From: Methylococcaceae bacterium
GTDB lineage: Bacteria; Pseudomonadota; Gammaproteobacteria; Methylococcales; Methylomonadaceae
Direction: 5' to 3'
Length of the DNA: 64,000 bases
Assembly (NCBI GenBank): GCA_013140705.1
Contig: JABFSH010000001.1
Span: 62,001 to 126,000, forward strand
Notes under the pieces: model-generated
Told to the model about the DNA's origin: nothing
The model's input: only the letters and a program-made list of their open reading frames with translations
Databases searched by the model: none
Made by a program: the position numbers and the translations under genes
In this document: in pieces, positions 43,106 through 52,725 of the stretch
Layout of the letters: each line of letters starts with the position of its first letter
Numbering within the stretch: position 1 is the first letter of the stretch

Positions 43106-45349
43106 TCATTCCTGAATAATCTGCCTATAGTATCGATTCAACGCCCAGATAGGAAAAATATTCCTATAATTGGCGTAGGTTATCATACAGTTATAATTAA
43201 AAACGCCGGAAATATTTTCCTGTGGCCAATCGCCGATGTCGCTTTGTCTTTTCAACAATACCTTGATACCCGATTCGATTACTTTTTTAACGCCAAAATC
43301 AGCGGTCATCAGTGTCAGCAACGCCCAAGCGGTATTAACCACTTGAGACGTCGCAGCCTCGGTATAAACCAGCTTGGAACAGGATTCGAACGTCTCGCCC
43401 CAGCCACCATCCGCTTTTTGCTTAGCAACTAAAAAAGCGCAGGCTTTATTTATGCTGACCGATAATACAGCATCATCATGATAACCCTTGCCCCTGGCCT
43501 TACTGAGTGCTTCCACGCCAAACCAGGTTGCATAGGTAAAACAGACTGCCCAGCCACCATACCAGGAGCCATCGGGCTTTTGTTGCTTGAGGATAAAATT
43601 GAGTCCTGAACTAATGGCTTTGCGTATTTCGCTATTTTTATATACCGGATCGGTTTCCTGAATTTCCAGTAAAGAAATAACACAGGCCGCCGTGCATTCC
43701 GTCCACGAATAGTCGATCATTATATCGGCAAACACTTCCGAAGGATTGAGTTTTTCCAGCCATTTAGGAGCACGTGTCAATTCATAGGTTGCCCAGCCAC
43801 CATCAGAATTTTGATAAGAGAGGAGAATGTCGACCGCCTGTTTAATGCGGTGTTCATCAATTGTCGATTTTACCAGACATGAATGGTGAATAGCCAAAGT
43901 GGCGCTTAAGCCTTCCGCCGTACAATCGGCAACAGGCCAGCCATTTTCTGTTGTTGAAAACGGCCAACTGCCTATCATGGGATGACGAAAATACTCGGCA
44001 TGCGTGGCGTGTTCAGACTTGATTTGCGAGTGATCAATAAACTGATAACTTTTTGCAATCGTCGACGGAAATAGCTTGCCCAAATCACTTTCCAGCATGG
44101 CACGGGTTGCGAATGCGGTATCCCACAGCTGCGAGCCGTTATAGCCACTCATTTTCATGCCATCTTCGGCAACCCATAAATAATCGTACCAGCGGGCCAC
44201 ATGCTTTTTAAATTTCTCAGAGTCTTTGCCATAGGCATGCCAAATACAAATAGAATTAATGGCTTTATTGACGGGACCTATGTTGACGTAGTCGGTTTGC
44301 TCATCTTCGGCATTGAGATATCCTAATATATAGTCCGTAGCCTTTTTTCTTAACCAGTTACATTTGAATTTTTCATAGTGATTGGTGAAAAAGTTCATCC
44401 ACTTCAATATCGGTGAAGGCGTGGTGTAACAATCTTTTTTGCAAACAGCATTGCGTTGTTTCGGCCAATTGATAGCCTCGAAATTTTCGTTATAAATTTC
44501 CTCTCTCAATGACAGAATCAGTTCATTTTCTGGTGCTTTTATGCGCTGCGCATAACAATAGGCCATCGGCAGGTAAACCATGCGACTATGACACCAGTAA
44601 CGCCAGGGATGTACCGGCAGCCATTTTGGAAATAACCACATTTCCGGAAATAAACTGTTAAAACCTTGCCAGTCATACAAGTTCAAAATAGCAAGATAAA
44701 ACTTTCCCCAGGAGGGTATGCCGGTTGCGCCGCCATTGTTTTTGATCCAGGTCCTGGCATTGCTCAATTGCTCCTGATTTTTATCCACTCCCAAAAGACG
44801 TAACGACACATACTGCATTACGGTGCCAAACATCGTTGATTCACCTTCGATATGCATTCCCCAGCCAGCATCATTATTTTGATGATTGAATATATAGCGC
44901 TTCATCATTTCCCGATGCACCTTGGGAAACGGCGTTTCAGATATATAGGAGGTTATCAGCAGTCCTGGCAAAAGAAAAAGCGGTCCGCCGTAATCGCCTG
45001 GCCAATGACCGTCTTCACATTGCAAGTATGAGTAGTAATTCATACCTTTGATGAGCGCATCGGTAACCTTTTGCGCTTCTAGGTTTTTTGATTGCGGAAT
45101 TTGCCCGGTAAATTCCTGGAATTTCGAGTTAATGGCTGCGTTTCTGTAAACCCTGTCGCCGGAATTGGGATTAATGGATTTATCAAACTGAAAATCCTCG
45201 ACAACACGGGTTAATTCTTCGTCCGGGACAGAATCGACATTTTGCAGATGATCATTGATATTGTTTGAGACAGGCTTGAATGCCCAAATTTGCCGACCCT
45301 TTTCAGTCAGTAGTTGCCAGTTTTTCCAACCGGATTTTACATTCTGCAT
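43106..45349 (-). CDS. Oxidosqualene cyclase (lanosterol synthase type)
   Basis: A 747-residue triterpene cyclase. The catalytic DCTAE motif is present (GWPVADCTAEGLSA), rather than the DXDD of squalene-hopene cyclases, so it uses oxidosqualene. Several QW repeats are seen (QNSDGGWATYE, QKPDGSWYGGW, QKADGGWGETF), together with MKMSGYNGSQLWDTAFA. Val before the ADCTAE is the residue found in lanosterol synthases, while cycloartenol synthases have Ile. It makes the sterol skeleton and acts at the inner membrane. It is upstream of squalene monooxygenase in the same orientation. Confidence 0.95.
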   Translation of the reverse strand: MQNVKSGWKNWQLLTEKGRQIWAFKPVSNNINDHLQNVDSVPDEELTRVVEDFQFDKSINPNSGDRVYRNAAINSKFQEFTGQIPQSKNLEAQKVTDALIKGMNYYSYLQCEDGHWPGDYGGPLFLLPGLLITSYISETPFPKVHREMMKRYIFNHQNNDAGWGMHIEGESTMFGTVMQYVSLRLLGVDKNQEQLSNARTWIKNNGGATGIPSWGKFYLAILNLYDWQGFNSLFPEMWLFPKWLPVHPWRYWCHSRMVYLPMAYCYAQRIKAPENELILSLREEIYNENFEAINWPKQRNAVCKKDCYTTPSPILKWMNFFTNHYEKFKCNWLRKKATDYILGYLNAEDEQTDYVNIGPVNKAINSICIWHAYGKDSEKFKKHVARWYDYLWVAEDGMKMSGYNGSQLWDTAFATRAMLESDLGKLFPSTIAKSYQFIDHSQIKSEHATHAEYFRHPMIGSWPFSTTENGWPVADCTAEGLSATLAIHHSCLVKSTIDEHRIKQAVDILLSYQNSDGGWATYELTRAPKWLEKLNPSEVFADIMIDYSWTECTAACVISLLEIQETDPVYKNSEIRKAISSGLNFILKQQKPDGSWYGGWAVCFTYATWFGVEALSKARGKGYHDDAVLSVSINKACAFLVAKQKADGGWGETFESCSKLVYTEAATSQVVNTAWALLTLMTADFGVKKVIESGIKVLLKRQSDIGDWPQENISGVFNYNCMITYANYRNIFPIWALNRYYRQIIQE

Positions 45350-45428
45350 AGATTTTTATGAGATGATTTTTAACTATGTGAGCAACAGATAGCTTCCTTT
45401 GAAAGGAGAGTATCAGTCCGTTTTGAAT

Positions 45429-46031
45429 TTATTGATTAAACAGGGCAATTCGTATCATTGCCAAGAAGCCTTTCAGTTTTTTTAATAATCCAGGCTGCTT
45501 GCGCAAACGTTCGTGGCCTGGCAACAATTGCCCCTTGGCAAGTTTGCCTATTTTTCTTTTGACGGCAGGATCGAGTTTGCCGTCAGCAGCTAATTCAAAA
45601 AACAAGGCTTTCACATTGCCTAAATCAAAAAAGTCTCGTTGCCATTCCCATTTAAAATTGCCGCCATAACGAAACCAGGAGCCGCCAATACCGGCTACTT
45701 CATAATGTGTGCCGTCTTCACGCAATGCTGGCGACACTTGTCGCCATAAGCCAATCACTTCCCCCTGCTTGTCATCAATTAAAATGCGGTGGTAGGGATA
45801 GCGCCATTCTTCAAAGCCTTCCATTTGTACGCCTAAAGCCCATTCTTCGATCTCTTTACGGCTACGTGCGACAAACTCTTCATTCGGGCCAATATTCCAG
45901 CGATATTCGGCGTCATCGGTATACATCTTTCCCAAGTATTTGGGCCAGTTGCCTTCCTTTTCAGCATCACGGTTCGCCTGCAACCATCGCTCAACCATTT
46001 CTTCAAGTTCTGTTCTGGGATATGCAGTCAT
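45429..46031 (-). CDS. NTF2/SnoaL-like protein in sterol cluster
   Basis: A 200-residue protein. Residues about 5-140 look like a SnoaL/NTF2-like cone fold (LEEMVERWLQANRDAEKEGN, MYTDDAEYRWNIGPNEEFVA, WRYPYHRILIDDKQGEVIGL), followed by a basic C-terminal helical region. Ketosteroid isomerases share this fold. It lies between the oxidosqualene cyclase and CYP51 genes and 20 bases after CYP51, so it may act on a sterol intermediate, perhaps as an isomerase or a sterol-binding helper. That is inference; the active-site residues are not established. Confidence 0.7.
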   Translation of the reverse strand: MTAYPRTELEEMVERWLQANRDAEKEGNWPKYLGKMYTDDAEYRWNIGPNEEFVARSRKEIEEWALGVQMEGFEEWRYPYHRILIDDKQGEVIGLWRQVSPALREDGTHYEVAGIGGSWFRYGGNFKWEWQRDFFDLGNVKALFFELAADGKLDPAVKRKIGKLAKGQLLPGHERLRKQPGLLKKLKGFLAMIRIALFNQ

Positions 46032-46051
46032 TCTTTGTCTCGATTATGCGT

Positions 46052-47683
46052 TCATTTGAGTTCGATTTTAATCGCTTTAGTTGGGCAATATTTTTCGGCT
46101 TGCCGGGCTTTGGTCAGTAAATCCAGTGCTGGAATTTCTTGTAAGACAGTGACATTACCTGCCTCGTCTACGTGAAATAGCTCTGGTGCTTCCGTCATGC
46201 AGGTTGCGTGACCCTGACAGATTTCCCGGTCAATCTTTATCTGAAAGTAAGGTCCGGTGTGTACGCATTCTTGCGCGTCATTTACCATCGACTCAGCAGT
46301 GGCAACTTTAATGTCTGTGCGCCTTATATAGCGGACGCGGCAAGGTGATAGGGGTTGCACCACCATTTGCGTGAAATCATCCTGATACAGGTCTTTAGCA
46401 TCGATCAGTTCAAAGGTATATCTGCGCAATAAAATGCTGAAAATTGCTTTCAGTTGCAACATGGCAAAAGCATTACCGGAACATTTGTGTTTGCCGCCGC
46501 CAAAGGCAATCCAACTGAACGGTGGGGCATCTTCCTGACGATCTTCTGAATAGCGATCAGGATCAAACCTTTCCGGCTCCGGAAAAATGTCTGCGATGCG
46601 ATGCGATACGCGTGGCGAGGCGCAGACATATTTTCCGGACTTGACAGTGTAGCCTTTAAACTGAAAATCCTGCATGACTTTGCGGATCAAGAAGATCAAC
46701 GGCGGATGCAGCCGTAATACTTCTTTAATGACATTTTCCAGTACCGGAATTTCGCGTAACGATTGAAAAGTGACTTCGCCATCAACGCCAAAATGTTGAT
46801 CCAGTTCATTCAACACCTGTTCCATATATTCTGTCTGGCGTGCCAACTCCAGCAAGGTCCAGGCTGCTGTTCCTGCCGTTGTATGATGACCGGCAAATAT
46901 GGTGCCTATTAACATGCCCGTTATTTCGTGAGCAGACAAGTGACTGCCGTCGTCATAGCGGGCTTCAATCAGCAATTGAAACGCATCCTCGCTTTTTTCT
47001 GATTTCTGCGCTCTTCTGGCAATAATACCGGTGACTAATTCCTGCAATCTGACGCGAGCTTTATCACGACGACGAAATACCGGTAAGGGCAGATAGGGGA
47101 AAACAAAGGCCAGAGGATTGACGCCTTTTTCAAGATCATGATAAATTTTCGCAAATTCCTCGTTCAGTTCGTAGCGAAATTCATCACCCAGCAGACAATG
47201 ACTGGACGTATAAATGGTGAGTTCTTTCATGAACTCAAGTAAGTCTATTTCGCCGGTATCGCCCCAGTTGTCAATCATTTGTTCGACTTCCTGGACAATC
47301 ACCTGGGCATAACCGCGCATCGGTTTATCACGCAATACCGGCATGAGCATTTTAAGCTGTTGATCTTTCTTGTGCGGCGGCGCATCAAAAACCACACCTT
47401 TACCAAAAATAGGCGTCATGATTTTATAGGCCTGGCTTTGATCCAGTTGAGCGTCAGCTGCCCGAAAAAAAGCTTCATTCGCTTCAGGGCCGGTCATTAG
47501 CACCATTTTTTGATGGAACATACGAAACTCACCAATTTCCCCCAGCGTATTTCTCAGTTTCATCATGTAATCAAAGGGGTTTTTGCCAAATGCGAGCATG
47601 TGCCCCAAGAGCGGCAATGCGCCAGGCATTTTGGGTGGTTCTTTACCTGGCGAAACGGTTGATTTGATATTCGTCGTATTCAT
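46052..47683 (-). CDS. cyp51: CYP51-ferredoxin fusion, sterol 14-alpha demethylase
   Basis: A 543-residue fusion. The P450 part (residues about 1-455) has the I-helix AGHHTTAGTAAW, ExxR in IKEVLRLHPP and heme-Cys loop FGGGKHKCSGNAFA. A linker leads to a C-terminal [3Fe-4S]-type ferredoxin (ICQGHATCMTEAPELF, YCPTKAI). This layout is known from Methylococcus capsulatus CYP51. It removes the C-14 methyl from lanosterol-type sterols. ATG 47683 is chosen to match that protein; 47704 and 47770 are other in-frame starts. No strong ribosome site is seen before any of them. Confidence 0.94.
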   Translation of the reverse strand: MNTTNIKSTVSPGKEPPKMPGALPLLGHMLAFGKNPFDYMMKLRNTLGEIGEFRMFHQKMVLMTGPEANEAFFRAADAQLDQSQAYKIMTPIFGKGVVFDAPPHKKDQQLKMLMPVLRDKPMRGYAQVIVQEVEQMIDNWGDTGEIDLLEFMKELTIYTSSHCLLGDEFRYELNEEFAKIYHDLEKGVNPLAFVFPYLPLPVFRRRDKARVRLQELVTGIIARRAQKSEKSEDAFQLLIEARYDDGSHLSAHEITGMLIGTIFAGHHTTAGTAAWTLLELARQTEYMEQVLNELDQHFGVDGEVTFQSLREIPVLENVIKEVLRLHPPLIFLIRKVMQDFQFKGYTVKSGKYVCASPRVSHRIADIFPEPERFDPDRYSEDRQEDAPPFSWIAFGGGKHKCSGNAFAMLQLKAIFSILLRRYTFELIDAKDLYQDDFTQMVVQPLSPCRVRYIRRTDIKVATAESMVNDAQECVHTGPYFQIKIDREICQGHATCMTEAPELFHVDEAGNVTVLQEIPALDLLTKARQAEKYCPTKAIKIELK

Positions 47684-47995
47684 AACTCGATCTTGATATT
47701 TGTGCATTAAAGAACGCTGATGCAATAAATTCCAGGTTTCTCGGAGAGCATTAGCATTTGAATGCAACAATAGTCAGATGCCAGGTATCTGTTTATTTTA
47801 CTCAGTGCCCTGTCAATGCACAAAACTTTCTGAATATTCGTTGAACTTTCTGCAAGTCATCTCTTTAGGGCTTAGTCATAAGAGAATCAACCTTCTGTTC
47901 TTCCAACAATGAAAAGTTTCCTTTTTACAGACAAGTCAACACACACAAAAGCCATGTTGTTGGCGAAATGATTGGATGGCAATAGGTACCGGTTC

Positions 47996-49660
47996 TTAAA
48001 CTGACTTTCCCAGTTTTCTCATCTCGACTGGCGAAACTCTGCCTTTTGAAGAAACCTTGTCGTACACCTCGCCAAAGGCTTGCTTGCAATACGGCAATTG
48101 CTCCCGCAACAGATCATAGTCGGCATGATCGAACATCCTTCTGAAATCCTCCCTACTCAAGAACGTTCTCGCATACAATGCTTGATAACCCCGATGTTCG
48201 ATGACGAATTTTTCCAGCAGCGGCAGAGCGACAGTATTATCGAAATCCTTTTTGTCCGGCGTACCGTAGGCGCCAATATCCACGTACATTTCATCCACAG
48301 TACCGTCCTCCGACTGAAAAGAATGTACAAAGCCGGGCTGCCCACCATTGTCCTTAATCGCCATCGGCGAAAGCCATAAAGGATATAACCTGAAATGCTC
48401 GTCGAAATAGTCAATGGACCGTTTCAGGTATCGAATTGGCATGAGCATGTCCTGTATCACATGAAATCTTTCCCTGAGACGCTGAGTGGTTTGCGTTTCT
48501 GTGTATTTCAATAATTCAATACGTGGGGGTAAGGCCCAGCCAAGTAAGACTCTGAAAATGAAATGATTTCCAAAGGGAATAATTTCCTCCATGGCCCAGA
48601 AATAACTGCGGGTGTGTCTATGAAAATAATCGCGCACCGGCAGATATTCAACAACTTCCTTACTCTGCTTCAAATAGGTTTGGACATGCTTGTAAAACCA
48701 AGGTTTGTACCATCGCCCGATGGCGTTCATTGTTCCATCCGAGCCAACAACATCGGCAAACGTACCCCGCATAATGACCGCCGTTTCTCGGCTAAAAACC
48801 AGGCCTTCAACGAAATCGTTAGTTTCGGTATCGCGGCAGGCCTGACCGAAAACAGTGATTATACCATCCAGGGTATAAACCGGCTGATAGTGAAGCCGGA
48901 CAAACTTTTTGACTGGAATAATTTTTAATTCGGCAGCCACCAGAAAACCCAGGGTACCATGGCTCCAAGGTATCTGGTAGAACAGATCGGAATTTTCCGA
49001 AGTACTACATTTCAACAATTTGCCTTCCGCCGTTACAATCTCGAAGACTACGCATATATATTGAAACAGGCCATATTTATGACTGCTGGTTTCCACGCCG
49101 AAACCCATAATCAAACCTCCCACCGTCAAACTGTCCAGTTCCGGCACCACGGGCAGCATCCAGCCTCGAGATATCAGACTGCGCGAAATCTGGCCCATGG
49201 TCGCCAGGGGCTCCACTCTGACAATTCCTCGTTGCTCGTCAATTTCAAGTATATCGCACAATCCGATATCGATCTTGCGGTGGAAAAGCTTGTATTTAGG
49301 CACCAATTCACTCATGGTTTTCCAGCCAGACCTTGCAGTGCAAAGCATTTGTGCAGTGCCTTGCATTTTCCAGTCCACGATTTGTCGAATCACTGCATCA
49401 ACTCTGGCATCGTGCTTTGCGGGGGCGCTATTGAGGCGAAAGACAATTGCATTACGGATATTGGCGTAGGCACCGTAGGCTAGTGAAACAGGCAGGAGAA
49501 ATACCGTCGCGAATAGTCCGCGGTAATGGGTGAGTAGGTATTCTAACAATTGTTCGTGTTTTGTCATTGGCGTTTTTCTAAATAATTCGGGAGTAAGCAG
49601 TTCTCGATTAATTATTAGTAAGGCACCCTTCTGTTTCACTTGCATCAATCCTTTCATCAT
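47996..49660 (-). CDS. DHCR24-like sterol C-24 reductase
   Basis: Up to 554 residues. It is an FAD-linked oxidase-type protein closely similar to eukaryotic delta-24-sterol reductase: EPLATMGQISRSLISRGW, PELDSLTVGGLIMGFG, SSHKYGLFQYI, SENSDLFYQIPWSHGTLGFL and NDFVEGLVFSRETAVIM. One N-terminal membrane segment (LFATVFLLPVSLAYGAYA) is present. It should reduce the C-24 side-chain double bond. ATG 49567 (MTKHEQ) is a plausible start that would drop 31 residues and match the length of DHCR24. It lies about 230 bases upstream of CYP51. Confidence 0.9.
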   Translation of the reverse strand: MMKGLMQVKQKGALLIINRELLTPELFRKTPMTKHEQLLEYLLTHYRGLFATVFLLPVSLAYGAYANIRNAIVFRLNSAPAKHDARVDAVIRQIVDWKMQGTAQMLCTARSGWKTMSELVPKYKLFHRKIDIGLCDILEIDEQRGIVRVEPLATMGQISRSLISRGWMLPVVPELDSLTVGGLIMGFGVETSSHKYGLFQYICVVFEIVTAEGKLLKCSTSENSDLFYQIPWSHGTLGFLVAAELKIIPVKKFVRLHYQPVYTLDGIITVFGQACRDTETNDFVEGLVFSRETAVIMRGTFADVVGSDGTMNAIGRWYKPWFYKHVQTYLKQSKEVVEYLPVRDYFHRHTRSYFWAMEEIIPFGNHFIFRVLLGWALPPRIELLKYTETQTTQRLRERFHVIQDMLMPIRYLKRSIDYFDEHFRLYPLWLSPMAIKDNGGQPGFVHSFQSEDGTVDEMYVDIGAYGTPDKKDFDNTVALPLLEKFVIEHRGYQALYARTFLSREDFRRMFDHADYDLLREQLPYCKQAFGEVYDKVSSKGRVSPVEMRKLGKSV

Positions 49661-49922
49661 TGTCGAACCACCCAGGAAAAATGACTCAAGGGAGCATGCA
49701 TGTTATCGCTATTATCTCTCATGGACCGCTGTGCTATTATCACATGCCGTGACAAGATCCGTGTAATCTGAAAATTGCTGGAGAATCAAAATTATTACAA
49801 CTATCCATTCTAAGAAATCGATTTTCCGCATCAATGAAAGCGCAGGCCATACTATCTACCCGCGACCATCAGGGGTCAACGGTCTCCCGGCGCCACGTAA
49901 ACTGCATCATGCCGTTGTTGTC
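49661..49922. other. Divergent promoter region in sterol island
   Basis: A stretch of 262 bases between the DHCR24-like gene (reverse) and the 49923 gene (forward). An in-frame extension of the latter runs back to 49767 with GGAG at 49780-49783, but contains no ATG, GTG or TTG before 49923. Confidence 0.4.
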
Positions 49923-50915
49923 GTGTGGCTATTAAACATTTGTTTTATCCTGCCGGGGATTCCCGTTTTTGCTGAACCACCCGTAGTCGAAGAAGTTTTG
50001 GGTGTATTAGGAATGGATAAAGCTCAAATTACCGAATTAGCCCAAGGTCAGCCCGTCGCATATGCCTTGAGCGAAGAAAGCAGCGACGAGCTTGGTGCAG
50101 GCGTCGTCTGGTATACGCAAACACCTTTAACCAAAGTAGCCGGCCACTTGCGGCTAACCTATCCTGATTCACTGGATGTAAATGTCACCGCCCACGGCTT
50201 ATTGACTGAGCATGGCGGGGTGGATTCCCTGGCATCAGTCGTACTATCCAAAAAAGAGGCACAGGCTTTGTTGGATGCCGAGCCAGGGGAGGAATTCAAC
50301 CTGTCCACCGATGAAATCATCAGCTTACAATCCGTCATTCGAACGCCCCCAAAAGCCATCGAGGACGCTGTCGGACAGCACTACCGAAAAATTCTGTTCA
50401 AGCGCTTTGAAGCTTATCGGAACGGGGGAACGTTTGCGTTAGCACCCTATGCGCGGGAGGATGATATGAGTTCCAGACCTTCCCAGGAACTGCACCAAGC
50501 AGCAATTGCAAGTGCCATACTGGCGCGTTACTTTCCAGCTTTGCACAAGGCCTGGTTAAATTATCCTCAAGTTTTGCCACCGGGAACAGAAGAGACATTC
50601 CCGTGGGTAAAAAAAAACGTGGAAGGCCGATCTGCGGCCGTCCTCAGGCACCGTGTCACTAGTGATTGGAACGGCGGGGTCCTGGTGTTGACCCGTGAAT
50701 ACTATGCGATGCATTCCTTCAATTCCAGCCAATGGATAACAGGTTGTCTACCCTATCGTGATGGCACGTTGGTCTTTCAGCAGATTCATAGCTACACCGA
50801 CCAAGTGACTGGAATCGCCAGCAGCGTCAAGCATGTTGTAGGACGGAAATTGTTAAAAGACAAAATGCTCAAGTCGTTTGAGCGCCTATGCTACACCTTG
50901 GGTCAATGTCGTTGA
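49923..50915 (+). CDS. Unknown periplasmic protein in sterol island
   Basis: At least 330 residues. It begins with a hydrophobic signal sequence (WLLNICFILPGIPVFA-EPP), then a soluble domain with no recognised family (VVWYTQTPLTKVAGHLRLTY, YRKILFKRFEAYRNGGTFAL, WNGGVLVLTREYYAMHSFNS). The only standard start, GTG 49923, lies without a ribosome site and leaves a signal peptide with no basic n-region. The upstream in-frame sequence APRKLHHAVVVV supplies one, and GGAG sits 7 bases before an ATT at 49791. A non-standard start is thus possible. It is the only forward-strand gene among the sterol genes, and it may aid sterol transport. That is inference. Confidence 0.7.
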   Translation: MWLLNICFILPGIPVFAEPPVVEEVLGVLGMDKAQITELAQGQPVAYALSEESSDELGAGVVWYTQTPLTKVAGHLRLTYPDSLDVNVTAHGLLTEHGGVDSLASVVLSKKEAQALLDAEPGEEFNLSTDEIISLQSVIRTPPKAIEDAVGQHYRKILFKRFEAYRNGGTFALAPYAREDDMSSRPSQELHQAAIASAILARYFPALHKAWLNYPQVLPPGTEETFPWVKKNVEGRSAAVLRHRVTSDWNGGVLVLTREYYAMHSFNSSQWITGCLPYRDGTLVFQQIHSYTDQVTGIASSVKHVVGRKLLKDKMLKSFERLCYTLGQCR

Positions 50916-51047
50916 TCAACTGACATGGCAGTTATAAGTCACCTGCCTGCTAAAAGTTAATTACTGATGTTACGCACGATCATATCCACCAAAACCCGAA
51001 AGGTACAAATAATTTTTGTCAGCTCCAAGGTGCTGTGTGATGTTTGT

Positions 51048-51881
51048 TTAGGGAATAGACAGCAATGCTTGTTGGCTCGCCGAGCCGGCATCTCCAAATT
51101 CCTGACGATACTCGTCGAATTCCTTTTTCCAGGGCACTTTGCTGTAACCCCAATTACCCTCGGCCAACAGTTTCTCTCCCAATGCGAATTCTGATTTTAC
51201 CTGGGTCAATGCAGTTTCATCGCCATCATCCCAAAGTGCCTGGGCATAAAACAGGTGATTGAGCGGATGTCCAGGGTGTTCCTTGACCGCCCTTTCCAAC
51301 AGTTCAAGGGCCTTGTCACGATCGCCAATACCATTAGGCCAGGACGGTGCCTTGAGATACAGCGTCCCTAAAAGACGCAGCGGTCCTCCGTCGTCGATAT
51401 CAGGACTCAAGTCCAGTGCCTGCTTCATCTCGTTCTCCAGTCGATCAAGACTGTTCATGGCCAGGCTGATATGCTCACGCACCGCTAAGCCAAGATTGGC
51501 TGCCAGGTAGTAATGCACCGCCCCGTCACCGTTTCCCCCCTGCGTCAAGGCGGCTTCGGCAAAGTAAACGCCTTCGGCAGCGAGCTTCTCGCGGTTTTCC
51601 TGGTTGGTTTCACGCTCGGCCAGATACAGGCATAAGCGACTGCCAAGCGACGTGCGGCGCAGTACTGGATCTTGGGTGCTACGCAAGACGGTCAGCGCTT
51701 CGATTAAAGTATGAGTGTCATTCAAGGGACCCAGTTGGTTTTGCTTGGCAGCCAGCGAAGCGGCTGTCTCCATGGGTTTGTCGGAGAGTCGGTCGAACTG
51801 CACAGGGTCACTCTGGAGACCGGCACAGCCAGACAGAAAGGCCAGTATCGAAAGGGTAGAAAAAAGTCGTAGTTTGCGCAA
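51048..51881 (-). CDS. bstC: BstC-like TPR lipoprotein, sterol transport
   Basis: A 277-residue lipoprotein with lipobox LAFLSGCAG after a signal peptide (MRKLRLFSTLSILAFLSG). The rest is a TPR helical array resembling TatT-type proteins (AVHYYLAANLGLAVREHI, RDKALELLERAVKEHPGHPL, YAQALWDDGD). In M. capsulatus, BstC is the outer-membrane-side partner of a sterol carrier set. It follows the bstB-like gene by 4 bases on the reverse strand. The name is assigned by fold, order and sterol context. Confidence 0.82.
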   Translation of the reverse strand: MRKLRLFSTLSILAFLSGCAGLQSDPVQFDRLSDKPMETAASLAAKQNQLGPLNDTHTLIEALTVLRSTQDPVLRRTSLGSRLCLYLAERETNQENREKLAAEGVYFAEAALTQGGNGDGAVHYYLAANLGLAVREHISLAMNSLDRLENEMKQALDLSPDIDDGGPLRLLGTLYLKAPSWPNGIGDRDKALELLERAVKEHPGHPLNHLFYAQALWDDGDETALTQVKSEFALGEKLLAEGNWGYSKVPWKKEFDEYRQEFGDAGSASQQALLSIP

Positions 51882-51885
51882 GATC

Positions 51886-52725
51886 TTATTCCCCTTCGGC
51901 CCATAATTTGATCATGGGTTCAAACACAGCCTTATCCACAGTGGCAAAGGATTCAACCCCGAACAGTTCGCATAATTTCTTACCCTCGGTATCGTTACAC
52001 ATCCCTTCAAGAGCCTTGCCGAAACGGACGCGTTCTTCTGCGGTAGTGATGCTGCTATTGGCTACAACCCCCATCAGTGGGATTTCCTCGGAAGTGAATA
52101 CTGCAGAAAGAGGGGTCTTCATCTGTAGCGACCCGAGTCCACTGAATTGTTGCTCGTTCAGCATGACGGCGTCCAGCTCGCCTTTATCCAGAGAACGCAA
52201 TGCCCGGATAGCCTGATTGGATTTCTTTAAGACAAAGAAACTGTCGGGATCGTATTTCCCGGCAAAAACGATCTTGCCGATGTAGGATTGTTCTTCCAAT
52301 ACAGTGCCACCGAGGATTAGCCCTTTCAGTTCATCCAGGGTCTTGTATTTGTCTTTCTGGACCATTACCCGGTAACGCTCACTGGTTCGGCCTTTGATCT
52401 TGGGCTGGACCACCGGCATCAAGCTGTGTTGATTGCGCAATTCCAAATAGAGGCCCAAGGATGTAATCGCAAATTTGGGATTTTTCTCCTTCATCTGTTT
52501 TCGGCATTCGTCCAATTTGGCGGTAAACAGGCTATTAAAGCTGTTCTCCTGCCATTGGCCAACGCGTTCCACCACCCTCAGCATGGAGCTCATCGCCCCA
52601 TTGGCATCCTTGGCATTAACCGATCCACCGGGGTAGCACACCACAATCATTTCAGGATTGGCCGTGGCGTTTTTGGTAAAGGGGAATAACAGACTTGCAA
52701 TAATAATCAGGTAAATTTTTCGCAT
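51886..52725 (-). CDS. bstB: BstB-like periplasmic sterol carrier
   Basis: A 279-residue exported protein (signal MRKIYLIIIASLLFPFTKNATA) of the PhnD/periplasmic-binding fold: DECRKQMKEKNPKFAITSLG, YKTLDELKGLILGGTVLEEQ, ALRSLDKGELDAVMLNEQQF. BstB of M. capsulatus is a periplasmic binding protein of this class that holds C-4 methylated sterols. Its start shares a base with the bstA-like stop (52725), so the two are coupled. Role by analogy and context. Confidence 0.85.
   Translation of the reverse strand: MRKIYLIIIASLLFPFTKNATANPEMIVVCYPGGSVNAKDANGAMSSMLRVVERVGQWQENSFNSLFTAKLDECRKQMKEKNPKFAITSLGLYLELRNQHSLMPVVQPKIKGRTSERYRVMVQKDKYKTLDELKGLILGGTVLEEQSYIGKIVFAGKYDPDSFFVLKKSNQAIRALRSLDKGELDAVMLNEQQFSGLGSLQMKTPLSAVFTSEEIPLMGVVANSSITTAEERVRFGKALEGMCNDTEGKKLCELFGVESFATVDKAVFEPMIKLWAEGE

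Noticed and set aside
43106-45349. Squalene-hopene cyclase
   Set aside because: The DCTAE motif and the length of about 750 residues fit oxidosqualene cyclase, not the DXDD-type hopene cyclase.
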